38,703 bases of DNA. Source: a virus. The stretch is from the IMG/VR virus record IMGVR_UViG_3300030110_003257, positions 1-38,703 of that record. One strand, given 5' to 3'. Made by a program: the position numbers and the translations under genes. The notes beneath the pieces were generated by a model. That model searched no databases and had not been told where the DNA came from. It saw only the letters and a program-made list of their open reading frames with translations. Shown here one piece after another: positions 7,290 to 13,252 of this stretch. The number at the start of each line of letters is the position of its first letter. The first letter of the stretch is position 1.

Positions 7290-7721
7290 CTACGCCGTTT
7301 CATAGTCGCCCTGCAAAAACATTAGCAAGCAAATGCGCCAGCCATTGTGCGGCGTCACCCTATGCCGATTCTGCTTATCCTGATCCCAAACCCATAAAGC
7401 CCCTGGCTCTTGGGCGGGTACATTATCCGCAAACTCTAAAACACCCCCCACCCCATCATCAGGGCGCTCTGTCAGCAAAACAGACGCCGACACACCACAC
7501 CAGGGCATATGACTACCATTGTCCAAATGCCAATCATGGCCCTCCTTACGGCACTCAACCCGCACAAAAGACGGGTCACCAAGGTCGACTTCAAACCTGT
7601 CCCGTACAGCCTCAACAGCCGGGCTGACAAGCGGGTCATCAAACCCCCTATACCCAACCTCATTGGCCAGCAAACCGCACTGTGTGGCGTCCAGAGCGTC
7701 AGGGACAACAACTCTAACCAA
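7290..7721 (-). CDS. 2-oxoglutarate/Fe(II)-dependent oxygenase (prolyl-4-hydroxylase-like)
   Basis: A compact 143-residue double-stranded beta-helix oxygenase. The iron ligands are visible as His65-x-Asp67 (DWHLDNGS) and distal His120 (RHRVTP), with Arg129 (GWRICLLMFL) placed to bind the 2-oxoglutarate carboxylate. Between them lie SASVLLTERPDDGVGGVLEF and EPGALWVW, matching P4Hc-type phage and bacterial proteins. Substrate unknown: protein side chain, nucleic acid or small molecule. The start is TTG at 7721, overlapping the previous gene by eight bases. Its tight linkage to the PP-loop enzyme suggests joint action, which is inference. Confidence 0.88.
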   Translation of the reverse strand: MVRVVVPDALDATQCGLLANEVGYRGFDDPLVSPAVEAVRDRFEVDLGDPSFVRVECRKEGHDWHLDNGSHMPWCGVSASVLLTERPDDGVGGVLEFADNVPAQEPGALWVWDQDKQNRHRVTPHNGWRICLLMFLQGDYETA

Positions 7722-7926
7722 TTAGCTTGCCATTCAGATACCGTCCACCAACAGCCCGCTGGGCCTCTCTCTGGACCTCTGGGGCCGGTTCCTGGACAAA
7801 AGCCTCATTAACGTCAGGCGTAGCAGGATCATCAGCCTGGAACGTCCCATCAGCCTTCTTAGCCCTAGCCCTACGCTTGGCCGGCTCTTTTTTGGTCGAT
7901 GTGATCTTCGTAGATGCTCTAGCCAT
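7714..7926 (-). CDS. 70-residue basic protein with DDPATPDVNEA motif
   Basis: The N-terminal half is Lys/Arg-rich (MARASTKITSTKKEPAKRRA), followed by KKADGTFQADDPATPDVNEA (about residues 23-42) and an acidic-to-basic tail. The K-x-G-x-F-x-x-D-D-P-x-T-P-x-x-N-E-A pattern is recurrent in short genes near terminases and portals of phages; function unknown. ATG at 7926 has GGAG nearby; a longer in-frame start far upstream has no ribosome site and falls in the intergenic control region. It is the first gene of the leftward packaging/head operon visible here. Confidence 0.7.
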   Translation of the reverse strand: MARASTKITSTKKEPAKRRARAKKADGTFQADDPATPDVNEAFVQEPAPEVQREAQRAVGGRYLNGKLIG

Positions 7927-8320
7927 TAACTTTCTCCAACTGTAGGCAGATACAGGTTGTGGTCCCATCAGACTGTGTGCGCGTCGGCCGTCGGCGGGGT
8001 ACCCCTGCCTGACTACCCCCACCGTCAAAAAATAAGAGTACACCGACAATTTATGACAACAGCGCCGCAAGCCTAGGATTGCCGGGCCTTTTTGATTCCA
8101 GGGATTGGCGACGCTATCGATCGGGCAAGCATTGCCGGCCGTTGTATGGTGCCGACGTTCGCGCCCGCGACGAGAGTGATACCTATCGGCGAACCTTCAC
8201 CACCCCACCGTCACAATATCGCAAATCTTTTTTGTTCTTATAACTTGACGACCGATTCGGGCTCGTATATACGTCTATTCATAGGGCGATTGTGTCCACC
8301 ATAAATAGGGAAATAAACCG
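7927..8320. other. Divergent control region between packaging operon and accessory cassette
   Basis: About 390 bases with no convincing gene. Leftward genes start at 7926 and rightward genes at 8321, so promoters for both directions should be here. A rightward sigma70-type promoter is visible at 8245-8273. For the leftward direction only a poor candidate is seen around 8025-8055 (TTGTCA, 19 bases, TATTTT on the minus strand). A short G-A mismatched palindrome GCAAGCCTAGGATTGC lies near 8067-8082, followed by GGGCC and five T. I see no tRNA here. Confidence 0.6.
8245..8273 (+). promoter_or_regulatory. Putative sigma70 promoter of the rightward accessory cassette
   Basis: TTGACG (8245-8250), 17 bases, then TATACG (8268-8273); an overlapping TATATA lies at 8266-8271. 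Transcription would start near 8280, about 40 bases before the first gene of the cassette (ATG 8321). Confidence 0.55.
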
Positions 8321-8512
8321 ATGGAAAACCGCATAAATACCGCAAGCGACATTTTATATCGATGGGCTTGCGACCTTATTCCGACAATCGACGCCAAATC
8401 ACAAATCTTAGCATTGGCGGATTTTGAGGTCGATTTCCGCCAACCCGACGTTGGCGATTATGTTGACGCCTTAGACCGTGTTTCGGGCGTTTTTGTCCGC
8501 ATTCATTTTTAG
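8321..8512 (+). CDS. 63-residue hypothetical protein
   Basis: First gene behind the 8245 promoter. The sequence begins MENRINTASDILYRWACDLI, is mostly helical in its first half, then ends in a short hydrophobic strand (GVFVRIHF). No family recognised. A short A/G-rich leader (AGGGAAATAAACCG) precedes the ATG and contains a usable AGGG. An AGGAGGG site directly after the stop belongs to the next gene, which fits an operon. Confidence 0.6.
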   Translation: MENRINTASDILYRWACDLIPTIDAKSQILALADFEVDFRQPDVGDYVDALDRVSGVFVRIHF

Positions 8513-8525
8513 GAGGGCGGATCCA

Positions 8526-8627
8526 ATGGATATTTATATCAGCGCTTACATGGTCTTTCTGTTTTTCGCCTTATGGGGCGTTTTCGGCGCCATCTGCTAT
8601 TTCGGCATAAAGGCGTCGCTGTCATGA
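8526..8627 (+). CDS. 33-residue single-pass membrane miniprotein
   Basis: A short gene with an excellent AGGAGGG ribosome site. The product MDIYISAYMVFLFFALWGVF plus GAICYFGIKASLS is essentially one transmembrane helix (about residues 5-27) with a short basic C-terminal tail. Its stop overlaps the start of the next gene (ATGA). Small single-pass phage proteins can act as superinfection-exclusion factors, lysis regulators or holin-like peptides; nothing here decides which. Confidence 0.6.
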   Translation: MDIYISAYMVFLFFALWGVFGAICYFGIKASLS

Positions 8628-9019
8628 AAATTAACCAGCACAAAATCACGCCGGGCGACGTCGTAAGAGTACATCGCAATTTAAACACCGGCGCGTGGGC
8701 GATTAGCGTAAAAATTCCTAAGAAGGGATGGCGCGTTGCCAATAACCAAATCAGCGAATGCTCTATTGCCGACGCGACGCCGATCACAAGCGACAAGGGC
8801 GCCGTTCGTATTCAGTCTAAGGGGCATCGGGAAGTAATAGCCAAAATTGAGGGCGTATTCCTAGGCTTGCATTGTGAGCCTATCAGCGACGCCGCGACGG
8901 TTCACTATAACCCGTTTAAATCGTCTGATTTCCATTGGAACAACGGCGACGTTTTCAAGGGCGCCGGCGTTGTCAGTTTTCACAAGGGCGCATTCCACGC
9001 CGTAGCAGAGAGGGCTTAA
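8624..9019 (+). CDS. 131-residue hypothetical protein
   Basis: Begins MKINQHKITPGDVVRVHRNL, a beta-rich start like small-barrel domains, and ends HWNNGDVFKGAGVVSFHKGA FHAV with several aromatic and His residues. A longer in-frame opening (8573) is rejected because ATG 8624 is coupled to the membrane miniprotein stop (ATGA). No family recognised. It lies in the middle of the rightward cassette and is followed by another closely spaced gene. Confidence 0.6.
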   Translation: MKINQHKITPGDVVRVHRNLNTGAWAISVKIPKKGWRVANNQISECSIADATPITSDKGAVRIQSKGHREVIAKIEGVFLGLHCEPISDAATVHYNPFKSSDFHWNNGDVFKGAGVVSFHKGAFHAVAERA

Positions 9020-9021
9020 GC

Positions 9022-9198
9022 ATGACTCAATATTGCATCTGTTTTAAGACGAACGCCGAATTACGCCGTTTCCTAATGTTGCAAAAAAAGACCTATCCCG
9101 ATTGCCCGGAGCGCGTTTGGGATAGGTATTCGATCTATGTGCATTGCGTCGGTTTTAATGAATACCCCAAAACCCTACACGATTGGTTGGGGGATTAA
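9022..9198 (+). CDS. 58-residue hypothetical protein with three cysteines
   Basis: Begins MTQYCICFKTNAELRRFLML and ends NEYPKTLHDWLGD. Cys5, Cys7, Cys28 and Cys42 are present without a clear zinc-finger spacing. The start at 9022 follows GAGAGGG at good distance, two bases after the preceding stop; a longer frame from 8935 overlaps the previous gene and is rejected. No known family. Confidence 0.55.
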   Translation: MTQYCICFKTNAELRRFLMLQKKTYPDCPERVWDRYSIYVHCVGFNEYPKTLHDWLGD

Positions 9199-9200
9199 TC

Positions 9201-9443
9201 ATGGATAAGTTCCCTATAACGCCAGAACTTGAAATAGAACTAATAGAGGCCGGCGCGTTGGATTCTACCGGGTATATCTTGCGCCCGAAATTACGCGCCG
9301 TATTTGACCGAATTGTTGACAACGGAAGCCGTTGGTCCCTTTTTCCTATAAGAAGGGCACAACACTTCATTCTAATGCTGCATAGGATGGCCAAGAAATC
9401 CGGCGTATCTTTTGACGAATACTGCGAAAAACTAAACTACTAA
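9201..9443 (+). CDS. 80-residue hypothetical protein
   Basis: Begins MDKFPITPELEIELIEAGAL and ends SGVSFDEYCEKLNY. Predominantly helical and amphipathic, with a basic stretch in the middle (PIRRAQHF). ATG 9201 follows GGGGGA at good spacing and lies two bases beyond the previous stop. Function unknown; it is part of the rightward cassette. Confidence 0.55.
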   Translation: MDKFPITPELEIELIEAGALDSTGYILRPKLRAVFDRIVDNGSRWSLFPIRRAQHFILMLHRMAKKSGVSFDEYCEKLNY

Positions 9444-9486
9444 CACCAGGGCAATTGTGCCCGCAAACTCTCGATGGAGAAACACC

Positions 9487-10161
9487 GTGAATTTTTATTT
9501 GAACCCGAAATCCAAAAACAAGAAAACCGGCAATATGCCCGTATCAACCAGTGATCGCGGCACATGCCCCGACGCTTGCCCCTTTAAAAATAATGGATGC
9601 TATGCCGAAGGGTATCCGCTGAAAGGGCGATGGGACGAAGTAACAAATGGCAAGCGTGGCAGTTTGTTTTCCGATTTCGTTAACCAGGTCGCCGCATTGC
9701 CCGCCAATATCCTATGGCGCCATAACCAGGCCGGCGATTTGCCCGGCGATGGCAAAAACGTTGACCGCGGCGCGCTTTTGGCATTGGCTGGCGCGAACGC
9801 CGGAAAACGTGGTTTCACGTTCTCACATTACAACGTGGAATCGAACAAACATAATCGCGCCGCGATAGCGACGGCGAACGCCAAGGGCTTCACAATAAAC
9901 CTATCGGCGAACAATCTAGATCACGCCGATAAATTATCCGATCTAGGCATCGGTCCCGTTGCCACGGTGTTACCGCACGATTTTGACGCCCGCAAAACAA
10001 CAACGCCCAAAGGGCGCATTGTAGCACAATGCCCGGCGACGTATCGCGACGATGTAACATGCAAAACGTGCGGACTATGCCAAAAACAATCAAGAAAAGT
10101 GATTGTCGGATTCCCGGCGCATGGTAACAGCAAAAAGAAGGCTAGCGCCGTCGCTTCATAA
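9487..10161 (+). CDS. Cysteine-rich DUF7227-like phage protein
   Basis: A 224-residue protein beginning MNFYLNPKSKNKKTGNMPVS, followed by TCPDACPFKNNGCYAEG with three close cysteines (about residues 27-38) and, near the C-terminus, CPATYRDDVTCKTCGLCQKQ with four more. Between them are alternating strand and helix segments (ILWRHNQAGDLPGDG, KRGFTFSHYN, GFTINLSANN, VATVLPHDFD), consistent with a TIM-barrel-like fold. The family is frequent in phages and plasmids, and the cysteine groups suggest an iron-sulfur cluster or zinc. GTG 9487 has GGAG seven bases upstream; GTG 9457 is an alternative start. The activity is not established. Confidence 0.75.
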   Translation: MNFYLNPKSKNKKTGNMPVSTSDRGTCPDACPFKNNGCYAEGYPLKGRWDEVTNGKRGSLFSDFVNQVAALPANILWRHNQAGDLPGDGKNVDRGALLALAGANAGKRGFTFSHYNVESNKHNRAAIATANAKGFTINLSANNLDHADKLSDLGIGPVATVLPHDFDARKTTTPKGRIVAQCPATYRDDVTCKTCGLCQKQSRKVIVGFPAHGNSKKKASAVAS

Positions 10162-10190
10162 ACGCGCCACAAGCGCGATTTATCGCCATT

Positions 10191-10220
10191 GCCGGGATTC
10201 CCCAGGGATTGCCCGGCTTT
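10191..10220 (+). terminator. Possible weak terminator hairpin after the DUF7227-like gene
   Basis: GCCGGG (10191-10196) pairs with CCCGGC (10212-10217) and is followed by TTTGG. The loop (15 bases) contains CCC and GGG, which could extend the structure. The T run is short, so this may be a processing or regulatory hairpin instead. A second small hairpin (GGGC, six bases, GCCC) lies just before the next gene. Confidence 0.3.
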
Positions 10221-10261
10221 GGCCGTGAGCGGGCGATTTTGCCCATGTGAAAGGATACGAA

Positions 10262-10534
10262 ATGAAAACGCCACAAGTGACGCCCCCATGGTCGACGGGT
10301 ATCTATATCGGAAACGGTGTAGTTGCGACACCGTCGCCGCAATTTAAAAAAGGCGATAGAGTCAAAATCTATGTTGCAAAATCTAAAAAGCCCGAAATGC
10401 GGGTTTTAGCAGATAAAATCGGCGACGAATTAGACGGAGTTGTTTTATTCCAGACTGGGAATATTGTTTCATGCGACACCGTACATGGCCAAATAAACCC
10501 GCGCACTCAGGACATTGAATTGATTATGCAATGA
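10262..10534 (+). CDS. 90-residue hypothetical protein
   Basis: Begins MKTPQVTPPWSTGIYIGNGV; the middle KKGDRVKIYVAK and later VVLFQTGNIVSCDTVHG look like a small all-beta barrel. ATG 10262 has AAAGGA six bases upstream, preferred over GTG 10247. The stop overlaps the ATG of the following HTH gene (ATGA), so the two are co-translated. No family recognised. Confidence 0.55.
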   Translation: MKTPQVTPPWSTGIYIGNGVVATPSPQFKKGDRVKIYVAKSKKPEMRVLADKIGDELDGVVLFQTGNIVSCDTVHGQINPRTQDIELIMQ

Positions 10535-10731
10535 CGCCCGATGAATTGAAAAGCATTCGCCGCGCCCTAGGCTTATCGGTTTACGGCTTGGCGGACGTGC
10601 TATCCGAACCTGGCCATAAACCTGTAAACCCGCGAACAGTGCGCCGGTGGGAAGACGGAACCCAGGATATACAAAGCCCGGTCGCCGTCGCTTTGCGCCT
10701 AATTTTGGCTGAGAAAAACCGTCAAAATTGA
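10531..10731 (+). CDS. Helix-turn-helix DNA-binding protein (XRE-like, 66 residues)
   Basis: A single helix-turn-helix domain: TPDELKSIRRALGLSVYGLA, then a loop containing KPVNPRTVRRWEDG, then a final helix with SPVAVALRLILAE. The W-E-D-G turn and the spacing resemble the HTH half of phage and antitoxin-like XRE proteins. It may regulate this rightward cassette or the divergent region at 7927-8320. It closes the cassette, and the convergent candidate small terminase ends only 11 bases away with no terminator visible between. Confidence 0.75.
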   Translation: MTPDELKSIRRALGLSVYGLADVLSEPGHKPVNPRTVRRWEDGTQDIQSPVAVALRLILAEKNRQN

Positions 10732-10742
10732 TCGAATTGGGG

Positions 10743-11153
10743 CTAGTGGGCTAATCGCGGTTCACTAGTTTCATCGGCTGGCGTTTCGTTTTCCCACCCT
10801 ATGATCATGGGACCGCTATGCTTGACTTCGCTTTTCTGAATCGGCTGGAAATCTTTAAGCAGTTTTTCGGCTTCCCAGCGACTATGCGCCAAGCATTCTT
10901 TCGCCCTCAAAATGTCGTCACGGCTAATCGCCGCTTCAAGCGCCAGCTTGTCGGCTTCCAGGCGGGCAAGTATACCGTCGCGCCTAGCCTCATTCACCAT
11001 TTCGCGCAGTTCTGGATCCTTGCGCTTCCAGATTCGGACGTTCGTCGGATGTACATCCAGTTCCGCGCACAATTCATTTTCGTACCGGCCAGCCTCAAGG
11101 CCTAGCAGCAGGGCATCGATCAATTTCTGACTGCGTTTGGTTGGTCGGCCCAT
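10743..11153 (-). CDS. terS: Candidate terminase small subunit (Sf6-type HTH protein)
   Basis: A 136-residue protein with an N-terminal HTH (about residues 8-50: SQKLIDALLLGLEAGRYENE and LDVHPTNVRIWKRKDPELR) followed by helices with HSRWEAEKLL and a loose C-terminal segment. The combination of HTH, long helical hairpin and a conserved S-R-W-x-A-E-K motif resembles Sf6 gp1-like small terminases, which recognise packaging sites and guide the large subunit. It is about 4 kb from the large terminase, separated by the rightward cassette, which is unusual. A different DNA-binding role remains possible. Start ATG 11153 lies behind GAGGTG. Confidence 0.65.
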   Translation of the reverse strand: MGRPTKRSQKLIDALLLGLEAGRYENELCAELDVHPTNVRIWKRKDPELREMVNEARRDGILARLEADKLALEAAISRDDILRAKECLAHSRWEAEKLLKDFQPIQKSEVKHSGPMIIGWENETPADETSEPRLAH

Positions 11154-11165
11154 CGCCTGGCACCT

Positions 11166-11202
11166 CGTAAAACGGGACGCGGCCGGGTTTTACGCCGGCC
11201 GC
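11166..11202 (-). promoter_or_regulatory. Leader with two mutually exclusive hairpin pairings upstream of the candidate terS
   Basis: On the plus strand CGTAAAAC (11166-11173), a 5-base gap, GCGGCCGG (11179-11186), GTTTTACG (11187-11194) and CCGGCCGC (11195-11202). The GC arms form an 8-bp hairpin whose 8-base loop is perfectly complementary to the 8 bases beyond it. Read on the minus strand the second segment abuts the GAGGTG ribosome site of the 11153 gene. This could be a switch or attenuator, or simply a terminator of the upstream gene. Confidence 0.5.
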
Positions 11203-11297
11203 TAAGAGTCTCAAAACAAGTTTAGGCGGGACAATCCCACCGTGTCGAACTGTACCCAATCAGAATCGGCCTGTAAACTAGGGCATTTCGTTGATAA

Positions 11298-11774
11298 CTA
11301 CATTTTGTAGTAGTTTTTTAGTCCATCTAGCACCAAACGTAGTGTTTCGATGGACGATTTGCCGTTCCGCCAGGTGCTAATCGGGTTGGAATTGCCCAGG
11401 CAATGTTCGGCTAAATCGGCCAATGGGTAGCCTATGTGGCGCATCGCCTGGCGGACTTCCGCCTTGGCCCGCTGGACGCTCTCCAGCATTTCGATGTCCG
11501 GCGTCGCCGGTATGTGGCCAAATCGCACCGTGGCGTAAACCTCCGCCAGCATGGCCTTGCGGAATATTTCGGCAAATCGCTGACCGGCTGCATATTGAGC
11601 CGCATCAATCAGTTCACGCTTTCGCAAGGTTTCGATGGGATCGACGGTAGTGTTACGCGCCCGCTTGACGCCAGCGACCATGGTTTCTTCCAACACAAAC
11701 ACCCCGTGTTGCTTGGCTTCCGCCGTTCCAAGGTCGCTATGTGGCGCTTTCAGTTTGCGCTTACGCCGAACCAT
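11298..11774 (-). CDS. DUF6456-like protein, possible regulator
   Basis: A 158-residue protein. A basic start (MVRRKRKLKA) is followed by DPIETLRKRELIDAAQYAAG (about residues 45-64) and a C-terminal helix bundle GYPLADLAEHCLGNSNPIST with ...IETLRLVLDGLKNYY. The order L-R-x-R...Q-Y-x-A-G-x-x-F and the closing L-x-x-L-x-x-Y are reminiscent of DUF6456 proteins of alphaproteobacteria and their phages, whose function is not established. Its ATG shares bases with the SSB stop (TAATG). It lies in the replication operon, so a control role is plausible. The match is by eye only. Confidence 0.5.
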   Translation of the reverse strand: MVRRKRKLKAPHSDLGTAEAKQHGVFVLEETMVAGVKRARNTTVDPIETLRKRELIDAAQYAAGQRFAEIFRKAMLAEVYATVRFGHIPATPDIEMLESVQRAKAEVRQAMRHIGYPLADLAEHCLGNSNPISTWRNGKSSIETLRLVLDGLKNYYKM

Positions 11775-12109
11775 TAAAACGGTATATCGTCGTCGAGTTC
11801 GTCGGCCATATTATCGGGCTTGTTCGGCGGTAATGGGCTTGTCGCTAGGTCTTTCGTCACCTTCCAAGCCTTCACGTCAGTGTACCATCGGGCGTTATAT
11901 TCACGGCTCTCTAGGTCAAATGACACATCTGCAAAATCGCCTTCTCGCATCGACCATTCATCGATCTTGTCACCCCATGCAATGAAGCAAACTTTCTTGG
12001 GATACTGGCCGTCGGTTTCCAAAACATATTCCTGTTTGCGCCACGGCCCCTTGGCCGATTCGCCAGACTGTTCTTCCATCACCTGGATGATTGTGCCCTT
12101 GATATTCAT
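11774..12109 (-). CDS. Single-stranded DNA-binding protein (DUF3127 type)
   Basis: A 111-residue OB-fold protein. The strand pattern MNIKGTIIQVMEEQSGESAK, WRKQEYVLETDGQYPKKV, CFIAWGDKID and SREYNARWYTDVKAWKV agrees with DUF3127 proteins, compact SSBs best known from Bacteroidetes and phages. The acidic end DELDDDIPF copies the SSB C-terminal tip that recruits replication partners. It should coat single-stranded phage DNA during replication and RecT-type recombination. ATG 12109 has AGGA upstream and overlaps the previous gene (ATGA). Confidence 0.9.
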   Translation of the reverse strand: MNIKGTIIQVMEEQSGESAKGPWRKQEYVLETDGQYPKKVCFIAWGDKIDEWSMREGDFADVSFDLESREYNARWYTDVKAWKVTKDLATSPLPPNKPDNMADELDDDIPF

Positions 12110-12630
12110 GCTTTAAATCCTCTCGCAGCTTGGTTGATTACGGTTCGTGTTCGGTTAGGCGTCAGCTTCTTTTCCAGCGCATCGCGCATTTTTGCCCGCC
12201 GGTTACGCCAATCGATTTCCTCTTTCAATTCATGCCAGGAAGGCCACCACATGGACTGATCCGGCCACTTGCTAAGAACCTCATGCACGATGTCGGCTGG
12301 GTACTGTTCCAGGCGTGAGCCGTAGGCCTCAACGGCTAGATCCAACGTGATCTGGTCATCCTTTTTTCTCTTGGTCAGGCTAAACACTTCAGCGATTAGC
12401 ATGCCCAACGCCTTCGCTGGCATCGGCTGGCTGGCGGCGTCAATGGCTGCAATTGCGGCCGTAAGGTCATCAACGGGGCAGGGGCCGTCTACCGTGTAGG
12501 CGACGATGTTGTAATCGCCATCAACCACCGCGGCGAGCGACAAAACCACTGACGGCGGCAGCGATGCTTCCAGATTGTGTTCCGTTTCCACCACGGATTG
12601 CAATTGGCGTTGGATTAATTGCTGTGTCAT
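12106..12630 (-). CDS. Replication-associated protein, helicase-loader-like by context
   Basis: A 174-residue helical protein. Its second half contains YPADIVHEVLSKWPDQSMWW followed by PSWHELKEEIDWRNRRAKMR, a W-P-x-x-x-E-L motif also seen in phage proteins that work beside DUF1376/YdaU-type replisome organisers. It follows the DUF1376 gene and precedes the SSB gene, so recruitment of the host helicase is the natural guess; no catalytic motif (no Walker A) is visible. ATG 12630 is preferred over TTG 12636 because of AAAGGTGG at good distance. It overlaps the DUF1376 gene by 110 bases. Confidence 0.5.
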   Translation of the reverse strand: MTQQLIQRQLQSVVETEHNLEASLPPSVVLSLAAVVDGDYNIVAYTVDGPCPVDDLTAAIAAIDAASQPMPAKALGMLIAEVFSLTKRKKDDQITLDLAVEAYGSRLEQYPADIVHEVLSKWPDQSMWWPSWHELKEEIDWRNRRAKMRDALEKKLTPNRTRTVINQAARGFKA

Positions 12631-13252
12631 CGTCAAGCCACCTTTCCTGGTTCAACCATGTGCTAGGGTAGGGGATGTAATTTTTGTCCTGACCGCTTGC
12701 CGCCGCGATGAATCGATCACGGCCCTGGCAGAGGGTTTCAAAATCGGTTTTTTTAAGGGCAGCTTTGAACGCTTTTCGTGCGCCACCTTTGCCAACTTTT
12801 CGGGGCCAAGGCTCATACCAAACCTCGAACAAATCGTCAGATTTGGGCGAAGGAGTTACGCTAGTAACTCCTATAGGTGTAGGTATAGGTATAGGGGCAT
12901 TGCGTTCGCATACCTGTTTTTCCTTTTGCCACCGTGACTTAGCGGAAACGCTATTCTTTTTCGCTTTTTTCTTAACATACTCATATTCGTCTTTTAATCG
13001 CTTTTGTGTGATGTGATTTCCGCTGGTGGTGAAGAACTCATCCAGCAGATTTTTGACCAGGTTTTCCATCTGATCATCGGTGGCCCGCAAGCGCCTTTTT
13101 ACCCACGTCAAATCGTTCGGAATTTTGCAGTCTGGTGACCGCCAGATCGTCATCAGCAACATCAGATATAGACCATGTTCTTCATGGGTTAGGTGCAGCG
13201 TGTCGGCCATATAGGCATCGGTCCAAAGGGGTAGGTGAGGAAACTTAGCCAT
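12521..13252 (-). CDS. DUF1376 (YdaU-like) replisome organiser
   Basis: A 243-residue protein. Residues 3-90 form the DUF1376 domain (FPHLPLWTDAYMADTLHLTH, EEHGLYLMLLMTIWR). A Lys-rich stretch (92-112) and a Pro/Ile/Thr linker (about 120-135) follow, then a C-terminal domain containing FEVWYEPWPRKVGKGGARKA and YIPYPSTWLNQERWLDD. Such proteins bind phage origins and open replication. The linker DNA carries short direct repeats and a perfect inverted repeat next to an AT-rich tract, a possible origin. The last 35 codons or so overlap the following gene. ATG 13252 follows AAGGGG. Confidence 0.85.
   Translation of the reverse strand: MAKFPHLPLWTDAYMADTLHLTHEEHGLYLMLLMTIWRSPDCKIPNDLTWVKRRLRATDDQMENLVKNLLDEFFTTSGNHITQKRLKDEYEYVKKKAKKNSVSAKSRWQKEKQVCERNAPIPIPTPIGVTSVTPSPKSDDLFEVWYEPWPRKVGKGGARKAFKAALKKTDFETLCQGRDRFIAAASGQDKNYIPYPSTWLNQERWLDDDTAINPTPIAIRGGNGTQSGSIAAAVSGFVARRGG
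12851..13020. other. Origin-like block inside the DUF1376 gene
   Basis: A perfect 9-bp inverted repeat AGGAGTTAC-GCTA-GTAACTCCT (12851-12872) is followed by about four hexamers of the type (A/G)TAGGT (12873-12896) and then an AT-rich tract (about 12945-13000, with runs such as TTCTTTTTCGCTTTTTTC). Iterons beside AT-rich DNA inside an initiator gene is the arrangement of the lambda origin. The repeats also encode the protein's Pro-Ile/Thr linker, so a purely coding explanation is possible. Confidence 0.4.

Noticed and set aside
6920-7627. 235-residue plus-strand frame opposite the PP-loop and oxygenase genes
   Set aside because: The opposite strand has clear catalytic motifs; this frame is low-complexity Pro/His/Thr and has no good start.
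8092-8304. 70-codon plus-strand frame in the divergent control region
   Set aside because: It covers the predicted promoter at 8245, has no ribosome site and no protein-like features.
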